A program made the position numbers and the translations under genes. Positions 22,636 to 30,876 of a DNA stretch of 34,618 nucleotides are shown piece by piece (the first letter of the stretch is position 1; every line of letters begins with the position of its first letter). Origin of the DNA: Kiloniellaceae bacterium (GTDB taxonomy: Bacteria > Pseudomonadota > Alphaproteobacteria > Kiloniellales > Kiloniellaceae); NCBI GenBank assembly GCA_009377535.1, contig WHTV01000041.1, forward strand, positions 1-34,618, written 5' to 3'. The notes beneath the pieces are model-generated. The model was not told the DNA's origin. It did not search any database and saw only the letters and a program-made list of their open reading frames with translations.

Positions 22636-22783
22636 CGCCCGAGCGGGCGCGCTCTAGCGCCGGCTCAGCGCGCGAACACGTCGCCATGCGGGCAATGTCC
22701 CGCCTTGCGACGTCTCAACGGAAATGCCGGGGCACGCCGCCCTGTGGCCTTCCGTTCTCCAAGGCTTCGCGAGGGACCGAAGC

Positions 22784-24280
22784 GTGGACACCAAACTCAA
22801 CTGCGCCCTTTCACGACGAGCGTTCGTCGCCGGCAGCGGCGGCTTTGCGCTGGCAGCGCTCGTCCCATCGTGGCCTGCCGGCGCCAGTGCCGCTTCCCAT
22901 CACACAATCATCGCTGCTGCGGGTCGCGTCCCCCTAGTGGGCGGCGAGTATCCGGAAACGGCAGTCTGGTCCTACAGCGGCACCGTGCCCGGCCCGGAAA
23001 TCCGGGTGCGGCAAGGCGAGCGGCTGCGGGCTACAGTGGAGAACCGACTGGATGAAGAAACCACCGTCCACTGGCACGGCGTGCGCGTCCCCAACGCGAT
23101 GGACGGCGTCCCGCATCTGACGCAGAAGCCGATCGCGCCGGGCCAGACCTTCCACTACGAGTTCGATTGTCCGGATGCCGGCACCTTCTGGTACCACCCG
23201 CACCAGCGCAGTTTAGAGCAGGTTGGCCGCGGTCTCTATGGGCCTTTGATCGTCGAAGAGCGTGAGCCTGTCGCTGTCGATCGCGACGTTACCTGGGTTC
23301 TCGATGATTGGCGGCTCCGGTCGGATGCCTCGATCAGCGAGGACTTCGGCAACATGATGGACACGGGCATGGCGGGCCGCATCGGCAACACGGTCACGAT
23401 CAACGGCCGACTGCCCGACGTCTTCCCTGTGCGTGCGAGCGAGCGGATGCGCCTGCGCCTCATCAACGCCGCGAACGCTCGGATCTTCGGTCTCGAGTTC
23501 GAAGGACATCAGCCGCAGATCATCGCTTTGGACGGCCAGCCGGTCGAGCCGCACGCCGCCGAGGGCGGCCGGGTCGTCCTGGGCCCGGCGATGCGCGCCG
23601 ATCTCATCGTCGACCTGACCGGCGCGCCCGGCGGCCGATTCCGGGTTATCGACACCTTCTACCGGGACCGCGCGTACCGCCTGGTCGACCTCGTCTACGC
23701 CGATCGGCCCTTGCGCGACAACCTCCCCGACACGCCGATCCGGCTGCCGAGCAACCCGCTGGCTGAGCCCGATCTCGCCACCGCCCAGCGCCACGATGTC
23801 TCCTTCGGCGGCGGCATGATGGGCGGGATGATGGGAAGCGGCATGCGCGGCGGCATGGGCGGCATGATGGATGGCGGGACGATGGACGGCGGAATGATGG
23901 GCGGCATGATGGGAGAAATGATGGACCGCATGATGCAGGGAATGCGCCATGACGGCGTCTGGGCGGTCAACGGGATGAGCGCCAGCGGCCACGTGATGGA
24001 GCCGATGCTGACCCTCTCGCGCGGGCGGACCTACCTGCTGGCATTGCACAACAACACGGCTTGGCATCACCCGATCCATCTGCACGGCCATTCCTTCCGG
24101 GTGGTAAGCCGAGGCGGCCGGCCCACGCGGCACCGGGAGTGGCAGGACACCGTTCTGATGGCGCCGGACGAGCGCGTCGAGATCGCGCTCGTCGCCGACA
24201 ACCCCGGCGACTGGATGTTTCACTGCCACATCCTCGAGCACCAGGCCGCGGGCATGATGGGCGTGATCCGCGTGGCCTAG
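22784..24280 (+). CDS. Multicopper oxidase (CueO/CopA-like), Tat-exported
   Basis: This 498-residue protein begins with a Tat signal (SRRAFVAGSGGFALAAL, residues 10-26). All four copper motifs are present: HWHG (96-99), WYHPH (136-140), HPIHLHGH (429-436) and HCHILEHQAAGM (480-491), whose last residues give the type 1 Cys/His/Met ligands. A Met/Gly-rich loop (about 345-390, repeated MMGG) precedes the second pair of motifs, as in cuprous oxidases of the CueO/PcoA kind. It would oxidise Cu(I) in the periplasm. GTG 22784 follows GAGGGA; ATG 22724 would extend the protein by 20 atypical residues. The cytochrome c gene follows after 16 bases. Confidence 0.95.
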   Translation: MDTKLNCALSRRAFVAGSGGFALAALVPSWPAGASAASHHTIIAAAGRVPLVGGEYPETAVWSYSGTVPGPEIRVRQGERLRATVENRLDEETTVHWHGVRVPNAMDGVPHLTQKPIAPGQTFHYEFDCPDAGTFWYHPHQRSLEQVGRGLYGPLIVEEREPVAVDRDVTWVLDDWRLRSDASISEDFGNMMDTGMAGRIGNTVTINGRLPDVFPVRASERMRLRLINAANARIFGLEFEGHQPQIIALDGQPVEPHAAEGGRVVLGPAMRADLIVDLTGAPGGRFRVIDTFYRDRAYRLVDLVYADRPLRDNLPDTPIRLPSNPLAEPDLATAQRHDVSFGGGMMGGMMGSGMRGGMGGMMDGGTMDGGMMGGMMGEMMDRMMQGMRHDGVWAVNGMSASGHVMEPMLTLSRGRTYLLALHNNTAWHHPIHLHGHSFRVVSRGGRPTRHREWQDTVLMAPDERVEIALVADNPGDWMFHCHILEHQAAGMMGVIRVA

Positions 24281-24296
24281 CCGAAGGAGGATCTCT

Positions 24297-24722
24297 GTGG
24301 TGGCATACAGGCTGACACAGCTTCTTGCTCTCATCGCCTTGGGGACACTCGCGTCGCCAGCAACGGGATCGGCGGCCGGGGATCCGGTGCGTGGAAAGAG
24401 AGAGTTTCTTCGCTGCGCCATCTGCCATTCCGCCGAAGCAAACGTCCACAAGGCCGGACCCAGCCTGGCGACGATCTATGGCCGCAAGGCCGGGACGGTC
24501 GAGAGCTTCACCGCCTACTCGGAGCCACTCAGCGGGGCGGGGATCGTTTGGACCGAGGAGACCCTGGACGCCTGGCTTGAAGACCCAGCGGGGTTCATCC
24601 CGGGCAACAGCATGAAGGCCTCCGGCATCAAGGACGCTGCCGTGCGCCGGGATCTCATCGCCTACCTCAAGGAGCTGGTCGGGCAGAACGCGGCCGCAAC
24701 AATTGGGAGTTCCCAGCAATGA
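24297..24722 (+). CDS. Periplasmic class I cytochrome c
   Basis: The 141-residue protein has a signal peptide (LLALIALGTLASPATGSAAG), the heme site CAICH (Cys40, Cys43, His44) and a probable axial Met106 in GNSMKASG. RGKREFLRCAICHSAE and GPSLATIYGRKAGT fit the small cytochrome c550/c2 group. It could take electrons from the multicopper oxidase substrate or pass them to an oxidase. GTG 24297 follows AAGGAGG; the next codon is also GTG. Its stop overlaps the next small gene (ATGA). Confidence 0.93.
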   Translation: MVAYRLTQLLALIALGTLASPATGSAAGDPVRGKREFLRCAICHSAEANVHKAGPSLATIYGRKAGTVESFTAYSEPLSGAGIVWTEETLDAWLEDPAGFIPGNSMKASGIKDAAVRRDLIAYLKELVGQNAAATIGSSQQ

Positions 24723-24871
24723 TGAACGACATGATGAGTGGCGGCGGCGGACTGATGATGTGGGGCATGGGCCTCTTCTGGCTGCTCGTCTTCGTCGTCC
24801 TGGTCCTCGCAGCTGCGGCGCTCGTGAAGTACCTCTTCTTCGATCATCGCCGGAGACGGGATGATGAGTGA
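24719..24871 (+). CDS. 50-residue single-helix membrane protein
   Basis: A short gene with ATG at 24719, overlapping the cytochrome stop by four bases, and TGA at 24871, overlapping the next gene by eleven. It encodes a Met/Gly-rich head (MMNDMMSGGGGLMMWGMGL), one membrane helix (FWLLVFVVLVLAAAALVKYL) and a basic tail (DHRRRRDDE). The overlaps on both sides, codon use and Met-richness, shared with neighbouring copper proteins, make it a real gene. Function unknown; a membrane-bound copper site or a complex assembly peptide is a guess. Confidence 0.75.
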   Translation: MMNDMMSGGGGLMMWGMGLFWLLVFVVLVLAAAALVKYLFFDHRRRRDDE

Positions 24872-25508
24872 AACATCACTTGCAACCGAATCAACGCGGC
24901 GTTCGCGAACGCCATGGTGCGCCACATTCCTGGTGCCGGTAGCCATCTTCCTCGTGCTGATGGTTGCGCTCGCCTGGGGGCTCACGCGCGATCCGCGCGA
25001 GCTCCCCTCGGTGCTGATCGGCAAGCCGGTGCCTGAGTTCTCTTTGCCGCCGGTCCAGGGACGCACGCTCGGTCTGGCCAGCACAGACCTGAAAGGAGAG
25101 GTCTCCCTGGTCAACGTTTTCGCTTCCTGGTGCACCGCCTGCCGGGAAGAGCACCCCCTTTTCATGCAGCTCAAGGCGGACGAAGTCGTACCGATCCATG
25201 GCCTCAATCACAGAGACCGGCCCGCAGACGCTGCCAAGTGGCTGGACGACCTGGGCGACCCCTACACGCGCACCGGCGCCGACCTCAATGGCCGGGTTTC
25301 CATCGAGTGGGGTGTCTACGGCGTGCCGGAGACCTTCGTCATCGGCAAGGACGGCCGTATCGCGTACAAGCACATCGGCGCCGTTACGCCCGAGGTGCTG
25401 CAGACAAAGATCCTGCCGATGGTCGAGTCTCTCCGCCGCGCCGAGACCCTCTCCTCCGATATCGGCGAGAGCCGGCAACCGGGCTCCGCGGGGGAGCGCA
25501 TGCCATGA
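24861..25508 (+). CDS. Membrane-anchored thioredoxin-like protein of the CcmG/DsbE group
   Basis: The 215-residue protein has one N-terminal helix (FLVPVAIFLVLMVALAWGL), then a periplasmic thioredoxin domain opened by LIGKPVPEFSLP, as in CcmG. The active site is WCTAC (Cys91, Cys94), and GVYGVPETFVIGKDG carries the cis-Pro loop typical of CcmG. CcmG reduces apocytochrome c before heme attachment. Here no ccm genes are near, so a role in keeping cysteines of the cluster's copper proteins or cytochrome c reduced is more likely. Start at ATG 24861 or 24864. ATGA overlap with the next gene. Confidence 0.9.
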   Translation: MMSETSLATESTRRSRTPWCATFLVPVAIFLVLMVALAWGLTRDPRELPSVLIGKPVPEFSLPPVQGRTLGLASTDLKGEVSLVNVFASWCTACREEHPLFMQLKADEVVPIHGLNHRDRPADAAKWLDDLGDPYTRTGADLNGRVSIEWGVYGVPETFVIGKDGRIAYKHIGAVTPEVLQTKILPMVESLRRAETLSSDIGESRQPGSAGERMP

Positions 25509-26299
25509 CCAGTCTCCGACGGCGCTACGTTGGATCGGCCATTGGTGCGGTGTGCGGGCTCGTGATAGCCGTCGCGATCATCGGGCTGCTCGAGCAGCTC
25601 GGCGGCGGCCACGAGCCCCGCAGTTTCGCGCGGGGCGATGTGTCTCCCGAGATGGCTGCGGGTCCTTCGCCCGCATCGCAGGAAAGCACGGCCGTCATGT
25701 CGTTGCATGACGCGCCGCGTACGCTGCCGGAGATCCGCTTTGCGGACGGCAGCGGGCGGGCGCTCACCCTTGGCGCCTTCCAGGGCAAGGTGATCCTGCT
25801 CAATATCTGGGCCACCTGGTGCGGGCCGTGCCGGGAAGAGATGCCGACGCTTGACCGGCTGCAGTCAAGGCTCGGTGGGCCGGACTTTGAGGTCGTCGCG
25901 CTGTCGATCGACCGGGCCGGCATCGGTGTCGTGACTGACTTCTTCGACGAGATCGGCATCAATCACCTCGCCAAGTACATAGACGAGAGCGGCAAGGCGG
26001 CAGGGCAGCTCAAGGCCGTTGGCCTGCCGACGACCCTGCTGATCGACCGCGAGGGCCGCGAGATCGGCCGGCACGTCGGTCCGGCGGAGTGGGATACGCC
26101 GGAGATGATGACATTCTTTGAGCAACAGATCAGCCGAAGCTCTGACGCTTCTTGGACGGGGCGCGCGAGCACGTGGGCAGGCCATCCAGCGAACCGCTCG
26201 CTTGCGCCGCCTTCGCTTCCGGCAGCTCTTGTCGATCATGACCCTGCCGTCACCGACGCCACCAGATCATCAGCACTCACCGGAGGAAAATATTCATGA
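25505..26299 (+). CDS. TlpA-family thioredoxin-like protein with a long C-terminal tail
   Basis: This 264-residue protein has an N-terminal anchor (VGSAIGAVCGLVIAVAIIGL), a Ser/Pro linker and a thioredoxin domain with NIWATWCGPCREEMP (Cys106, Cys109) and GLPTTLLIDREG. TlpA proteins are periplasmic reductants that serve copper centres and cytochrome biogenesis. The last 48 residues after the domain (SWTGRASTWAGHPANRSLAP and onward) are unstructured and unusual; the tail may be a read-on from a lost stop. ATG 25505 overlaps the ccmG-like stop, and its stop overlaps the next start (ATGA). Confidence 0.9.
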   Translation: MTSLRRRYVGSAIGAVCGLVIAVAIIGLLEQLGGGHEPRSFARGDVSPEMAAGPSPASQESTAVMSLHDAPRTLPEIRFADGSGRALTLGAFQGKVILLNIWATWCGPCREEMPTLDRLQSRLGGPDFEVVALSIDRAGIGVVTDFFDEIGINHLAKYIDESGKAAGQLKAVGLPTTLLIDREGREIGRHVGPAEWDTPEMMTFFEQQISRSSDASWTGRASTWAGHPANRSLAPPSLPAALVDHDPAVTDATRSSALTGGKYS

Positions 26300-26733
26300 C
26301 CACTCCTCGACCAAACGAGACAGCCGAGACGTCCGTCTCGCAGGACCTGCTGTACATGTTCCGCTACTACCTCGGCGGCCGCCGCGGCTTGCTCATCCTC
26401 GCCGGGCTGGCGCTCACCGCAGGCCTGGTGCTGAACTGGAGCTGGCTGGTCGCCGTCGGCATCGCGCCGATTCTGATCGCCGTCCTGCCCTGCGTCGCCA
26501 TGTGTGCGCTCGGTCTCTGCATGAGCAGGGCAGGCGGCAGGTCCTGCTCGACCGCCGCGGGCGATCAGGCAGTGACGACGGCGAGCGACGACGGGGTGCC
26601 GGGCGTTCAGGCAGGCGCGCTCGAAGCACTGCCAGGCCATAGCACCGATGCGCCGCCAAGGATCGAAGACGGCACACCAGCCATGAAACCCGAACCGCAA
26701 CCTGCCAAGGAAAGGGCTCCTTCCGATGCGTAA
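26296..26733 (+). CDS. Two-helix membrane protein with a Cys motif, hypothetical
   Basis: This gene encodes 145 residues: an N-terminal soluble part, two membrane helices (about 35-52 and 55-75) and a long polar C-terminal tail. The second helix contains LPCVAMCALGLCM, three Cys spaced by three and four residues, which could bind copper or heme-like ligands within the membrane. I recognise no named family, but small DUF2933-like membrane proteins occur in copper clusters. Four-base overlaps with the tlpA-like gene before and an eight-base overlap with the next gene tie it firmly into the operon. Confidence 0.75.
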   Translation: MTTPRPNETAETSVSQDLLYMFRYYLGGRRGLLILAGLALTAGLVLNWSWLVAVGIAPILIAVLPCVAMCALGLCMSRAGGRSCSTAAGDQAVTTASDDGVPGVQAGALEALPGHSTDAPPRIEDGTPAMKPEPQPAKERAPSDA

Positions 26734-26995
26734 CTGGATCAAAGCGCTCGCTGTGACATCTGCCGTTGCGACCGGTCTGGCGGCGGCGCCGGCGCTCTAT
26801 GCCCATGAGTCCGACGGCTCCGGAGAATCGATGATGGGCGCCGGCATGATGGGCATGATGCAGCAGATGAGTGGGACGGTGGAGGGCTGCAGCAACATGA
26901 TGCAGTTGGCGGACGCGGGCGCCGCCAAGCGGCCCAACGAGCAGTGGCGCAAGGATGCGCCGCGAGACGGCACGACGCCGGACAACAACGACTGA
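26726..26995 (+). CDS. Small exported Met-rich protein
   Basis: The 89-residue protein has a clear signal peptide (IKALAVTSAVATGLAAAPAL, cleavage near YAHES) and a mature head with MMGAGMMGMMQQMSGTVEGC, rich in Met and with one Cys. The rest is polar. Met-rich motifs of this kind bind Cu(I) or Ag(I) in the oxidising periplasm. It lies between the membrane protein and the SCO gene, so a copper-carrier or storage role is plausible. No fold assignment is possible. Confidence 0.75.
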   Translation: MRNWIKALAVTSAVATGLAAAPALYAHESDGSGESMMGAGMMGMMQQMSGTVEGCSNMMQLADAGAAKRPNEQWRKDAPRDGTTPDNND

Positions 26996-27069
26996 GGTCG
27001 TGCCGGTCCACCGTCCAACGCAAAGGTTCGGTGGACCGGCCGGCCGCCATTTCCTGCTCTGGAGCAACG

Positions 27070-27765
27070 ATGCAGCAACTGAGGACGATCCTGCCGGCGC
27101 TGGCCCTGGCGTTCACAATGAGCGGCAGTCCGGGGGTCTCCGCGCATTCCGTTGAAGACTTGGAGTCGATGCTGGGAGACCGGGAGAAGTATTTCCAGCC
27201 ATTGGACCAGGAAGCACCAGGCTTCGCATTGCAGACCGCTGAAGAGAAGACCGTTGGCCTTGCCGATCTCCCCGGCAAGGTCGCGGTGTTGCACTTCATC
27301 TACGCCGGTTGTCCCGACGTCTGCCCCCTCCACGCGGAGCGGATCGCCGAGGTGCAGGAAATGATCAACCGGACGCCGATGAAGGCGCAGGTCCAGTTCG
27401 TCACCGTCACCACCGATCCCGTAAACGACACCGGTGGGGTGCTGCGCGACTACGGCCCGGCGCACGGCCTCGACCCGGCCAACTGGGTTTTCCTGACGAC
27501 GGCAGCGGATCAGCCGGAGGACGCAACCCGCCGTCTCGCCGAAGCCTACGGCCATAAGTTCAGCAAGACCGAGGATGGCTATCAGGTGCACGGCGTGGTC
27601 ACCCACGTGATCGGCAAGCGGGGCCGCTGGCGCGGCAACTTCCATGGCCTGAAGTTCCAGCCGGCCAATCTCGTCGTCTTCGTCAACGCCCTGGTGAACG
27701 ACGCGGCTGCACCCCACGCTCATCCCGAGCAGAGCTGGTGGGACCAGTTCATGGCCTGGTTCTGA
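27070..27765 (+). CDS. SCO1/SenC family copper chaperone-like protein
   Basis: The 231-residue protein has an N-terminal signal/anchor and a thioredoxin-like fold with FIYAGCPDVCPLHAERIAEV. Cys81 and Cys85 form the CxxxC copper site of SCO proteins. The third ligand is expected near residue 175, where His174 (in YQVHGVV) is close but not exactly in the usual spacing. VTVTTDPVNDT fits the SCO strand V-S-DP-D-T. SCO proteins deliver copper to oxidases or act as disulfide reductases. ATG 27070 with GGAG upstream is preferred to an earlier start that overlaps the Met-rich gene. Confidence 0.92.
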   Translation: MQQLRTILPALALAFTMSGSPGVSAHSVEDLESMLGDREKYFQPLDQEAPGFALQTAEEKTVGLADLPGKVAVLHFIYAGCPDVCPLHAERIAEVQEMINRTPMKAQVQFVTVTTDPVNDTGGVLRDYGPAHGLDPANWVFLTTAADQPEDATRRLAEAYGHKFSKTEDGYQVHGVVTHVIGKRGRWRGNFHGLKFQPANLVVFVNALVNDAAAPHAHPEQSWWDQFMAWF

Positions 27766-27776
27766 GGGGGGTGAGA

Positions 27777-28298
27777 ATGTCAGAACCATACCAGCGTTCC
27801 GCCCCGACGGCATGCCCAGGGCCCGCAGCGGGCGGAAACTGGCTGAGCGCGGTGCGCCGTTATGTTGCGGTCATCGCGGTCGGCAATCTATTGTGGGAGT
27901 TCGCTCAGTTACCGCTCTACACCCTCTGGCACGAGGGCAGCCCGGGGGAGATCCTCTTTGCGGTTGTCCATTGCACCGGCGGCGATCTGCTGATCGCCAG
28001 TTCGGCCCTGTTGGGCGCGCTCCTGCTTGCCGGCGACCGGCACTGGCCGAGAAGCCGCTTTCGTGCCGTGGCGGCGATCGCCATTCTCGGCGGCCTTGCC
28101 TACACGGTGTTCAGCGAGTGGCTCAACACCGAGATCCGTGGAAGCTGGGCTTATACCGAGGCGATGCCGCAGCTGCCGTTGGTCGGCGCTGGCATCTCTC
28201 CCTTGGCCCAATGGATCGTCGTTCCCTTGATCGCCTTCTGGTGGGCGTCGCGATCTTCTCGTTTCCAACTAGCGAAAGAACCAACTCATGGCCAATAG
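27777..28298 (+). CDS. Integral membrane protein, unknown function
   Basis: The 173-residue protein has four to five membrane helices. NLLWEFAQLPLYTLW and AVVHCTGGDLLIASSALLGA are distinctive and contain charged or Cys/His residues inside helices (Glu, His, Cys, Asp), which suggests ligand or metal handling. I have an impression that such proteins recur in copper/thiol clusters, but I do not know a function. GAGGGGGG precedes ATG 27777; its end overlaps the next gene by eleven bases. Confidence 0.75.
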   Translation: MSEPYQRSAPTACPGPAAGGNWLSAVRRYVAVIAVGNLLWEFAQLPLYTLWHEGSPGEILFAVVHCTGGDLLIASSALLGALLLAGDRHWPRSRFRAVAAIAILGGLAYTVFSEWLNTEIRGSWAYTEAMPQLPLVGAGISPLAQWIVVPLIAFWWASRSSRFQLAKEPTHGQ

Positions 28299-29196
28299 AA
28301 AGATTCTCTCGTACGTCCTGTTGGGCGTCCTTGCGGTGGGCGCCGCGGCGGTGGTTGTCAGCCGCTCGTTCTCCGCTGCGGAGACGACCGTCTCGGACCT
28401 GACCGGCGAGACCCACTTCCACGGGATCGCCGTAGATCCGCGCAATCCCGATCGCCTCTACCTTGCCACCCACCACGGCTTTTTCGCCGTTGGCCCCGAT
28501 GGTGTCGCGCAGCGGGTTTCGGAGACGGAGGACGACTTCATGGGCTTCACGCCGCACCCGGCCGACCCGGAGGTGCTCTACGCCAGCGGCCATCCCGCTG
28601 GCGGCGGCAATCTCGGCTTCATCGTCTCCAGGGACGGCGGGCAAACCTGGGCGAAGCTCTCGGACGGCGCCGACGGCCCGGTCGACTTCCATCAGATGGA
28701 TATCAGCAAGGCCGACCCGCAGGTGATCTACGGCGTCTACGGAGAGCTGCAGAAAAGCACCGACGGCGGGCGCAGCTGGTCCCGCGTCGGGCCGGCCCCC
28801 GAGGGGATTATTGGACTGTCAGCGTCCAGCCTGGATACCGACCGGCTCTACGCCGCAACTCGGACCGGCCTGCTGGTGAGCACCGACGGCGGGCAGAGCT
28901 GGCGCCCGGCTCACGGTTCACAGCAGCTGGCGAGCATGGTGCAGGTGACGCCAGAGGGAACCGTCTATGCCTTTATCGCCGGCTCAGGCCTGCTGCAGAC
29001 CGAAGAGCCGGGCCTTCAGTGGACGGCCCTCGGCAATGACTTCGGTCGGGCCCTCGTACTGCATCTCGCGGCCGGCAAGGGCGAGGAGGCGCAGCGGCGG
29101 CTTTACGTCGTGACCTTCGATCCTGAGACGCGCTCCCAGGCCCTCTATGGAAGCCGCGACGGCGGGCGTAGCTGGACGCGCCTCGGCGCGGCATGA
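28288..29196 (+). CDS. BNR/Asp-box repeat beta-propeller protein, membrane-anchored
   Basis: The 302-residue protein has an N-terminal helix (ILSYVLLGVLAVGAAAVVV) that anchors or exports it, then a propeller. Asp-box repeats are visible as SRDGGQTW, STDGGRSW, STDGGQSW and SRDGGRSW, each at the end of a blade. ETHFHGIAVDPRNPDRLYLA opens the domain. NCBI groups such proteins as F510_1955-type glycosylhydrolase-like, but no sialidase catalytic residues are evident, so binding or scaffolding is as likely as hydrolysis. It lies in the middle of the copper/thiol cluster. Confidence 0.85.
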   Translation: MANRKILSYVLLGVLAVGAAAVVVSRSFSAAETTVSDLTGETHFHGIAVDPRNPDRLYLATHHGFFAVGPDGVAQRVSETEDDFMGFTPHPADPEVLYASGHPAGGGNLGFIVSRDGGQTWAKLSDGADGPVDFHQMDISKADPQVIYGVYGELQKSTDGGRSWSRVGPAPEGIIGLSASSLDTDRLYAATRTGLLVSTDGGQSWRPAHGSQQLASMVQVTPEGTVYAFIAGSGLLQTEEPGLQWTALGNDFGRALVLHLAAGKGEEAQRRLYVVTFDPETRSQALYGSRDGGRSWTRLGAA

Positions 29197-29212
29197 GACC
29201 TGGGAGAGAGCG

Positions 29213-29998
29213 ATGAAGTTCACGGCCGGCGCCAGAAAGCTCGGATGGTTACTCCTGCCGATCGTCCTCGTCATGGCCGGTGCTGTCTGGTTCGCCCTGG
29301 ACCCCGGCTTTCGCGGCTCTGAGGATCCGCCGGAAGCGACCCTGCCGAACGACGAGCTGGACCGGCGCATTCGGGCCTACATCCTGGAAAATCCCGAAGT
29401 CATCGTCGAGGCGATGCAGCGACTGCAGGCACGCCAGCGCACCGCGGCAGCAAGCGAGGCCGAGGCCGTTCTCAGGGCGCGGGCCGACGAGGTGTTCCGA
29501 GACGCCACCAGCCCCGTGGGTGGAAACCCCGATGGCGACGTCACCCTCGTGGAATTCTTCGACTACAACTGTCCTTACTGTCGAAGTGTCGCTCCGGTCA
29601 TGAACGAAGTCGAGGCGGCCGACCCGCAATTGCGGATCGTCTACAAGGAGTTCCCGATTCTCGGGCCGAACTCGGTCTATGCTGCCAAAGCGGCACTGGC
29701 CGCGCATCGGCAGGGGCGCTACCTGGCGCTCCATCAGGCGCTGATGCAGGCGGAGGGCGCAGCCGACTCCGACCGCGTGCTCGCGGTCGCGGCCGAGGTG
29801 GGGCTGGACGTCGAGCGCCTCAAGACCGATATGGAGGATTCGGCGATCCAAGAGGCGATTGACCGCAACCTCGCCCTGGCCGAGGCTCTTCGGATCACCG
29901 GGACGCCGGGCTTCGTCGTGGGAAGACGGGTCCTGCGCGGCGCGACCGACCTGGCGACGTTGCAGCGGTTGATCGCCGAGGCACGGGTGACGGAATGA
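29213..29998 (+). CDS. DsbA-family thiol:disulfide protein (Com1-like)
   Basis: The 261-residue protein has an N-terminal helix (WLLLPIVLVMAGAVWFAL), a helical linker region (about 45-95) and a DsbA/thioredoxin domain with FFDYNCPYCRSVAP (Cys120, Cys123) and the cis-Pro loop ITGTPGFVVG. The helical domain before the thioredoxin fold is typical of Com1/ScsC-like proteins, which in copper-tolerance systems isomerise or reduce damaged disulfides. The ccdA gene that follows would keep it reduced. ATG 29213 follows GAGAGA. Confidence 0.92.
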   Translation: MKFTAGARKLGWLLLPIVLVMAGAVWFALDPGFRGSEDPPEATLPNDELDRRIRAYILENPEVIVEAMQRLQARQRTAAASEAEAVLRARADEVFRDATSPVGGNPDGDVTLVEFFDYNCPYCRSVAPVMNEVEAADPQLRIVYKEFPILGPNSVYAAKAALAAHRQGRYLALHQALMQAEGAADSDRVLAVAAEVGLDVERLKTDMEDSAIQEAIDRNLALAEALRITGTPGFVVGRRVLRGATDLATLQRLIAEARVTE

Positions 29999-30036
29999 GC
30001 GCGACATCCACGCACAGAAGAAGGCACTAGGCGAGG

Positions 30037-30777
30037 ATGCCCGAGATCTCGAATATCGGTCTGCTGACGGCCTTCGCGGCCGGCGCCATCTCCTTCCTGT
30101 CACCTTGCGTGCTGCCGCTCGTGCCCGGCTACCTGTCCTACGTCGCCGGGCGCGCCGCTTCCGAGAGCCCGGGCGGTGGCGCTTTGGTCCTGCGGTTGCC
30201 GGCCGTCGGCTTGAGCGTCTGCTTCATCCTCGGCTTTTCCACGATCTTCGTGCTGCTGGGGGCGAGCGCCACGGCACTTGGCCAGCTGCTCCTCGCCTAC
30301 CGCTATGAGCTCAATGTGGTGGGTGGGGCGATTGTCATCCTCTTCGGCCTGTTTCTGATCGGCCTGCTGCGTCCTGCCTGGCTGATGCGGGAATTCCGCG
30401 TTCACGCGGCGATCCCGGGAGGGCGGCCGCTCTCGGCCTATGTTCTCGGCCTCGCCTTCGCCTTCGGCTGGACGCCCTGCATCGGGCCCATCCTAGGCGC
30501 CATCCTCACGGTCAGCGCCGCCTCGGCCACCGTCGCCGGCGGCGTCGCGCTACTCGCGGTCTATTCGCTCGGGCTCGGCGTGCCGTTCCTGCTGGCGGCA
30601 CTGTTTACCGACAGCCTGATGGCGCGCCTCAAGGCCTTTGGCCGCATCGGCCGGGCGCTCCAGCTCGTCGCCGGCACCATCCTCGTCGTCATGGGCGTTG
30701 CCATGTTGACGGGGCAGCTCTCGGCATTTTCGTACTGGCTGCTGGAGACCTTTCCCGCGCTTGCACAGATCGGGTGA
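30037..30777 (+). CDS. ccdA: Cytochrome c biogenesis/thiol transport protein CcdA
   Basis: The 246-residue membrane protein has six helices and both CcdA/DsbD-beta signatures: SFLSPCVLPLVPGYLSYV (Cys24) and FGWTPCIGPILGA (Cys148). These two cysteines carry electrons from cytoplasmic thioredoxin across the membrane. In this cluster the likely acceptors are the CcmG-like, TlpA-like, DsbA-like and SCO proteins. The gene lies 38 bases after the dsbA-like gene with GGCGAGG before the ATG. A decayed copy of its 3' end appears at 31357-31491. Confidence 0.94.
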   Translation: MPEISNIGLLTAFAAGAISFLSPCVLPLVPGYLSYVAGRAASESPGGGALVLRLPAVGLSVCFILGFSTIFVLLGASATALGQLLLAYRYELNVVGGAIVILFGLFLIGLLRPAWLMREFRVHAAIPGGRPLSAYVLGLAFAFGWTPCIGPILGAILTVSAASATVAGGVALLAVYSLGLGVPFLLAALFTDSLMARLKAFGRIGRALQLVAGTILVVMGVAMLTGQLSAFSYWLLETFPALAQIG

Positions 30778-30876
30778 AGGTCCGCCGCGCCGAAGGAACA
30801 ATCGTCAGAGTGCTTCGTTCGCGAGTCATCTGGGCGCATTCACGCGACCGGCACCGTCAGAAAGCCAGAATACAGT

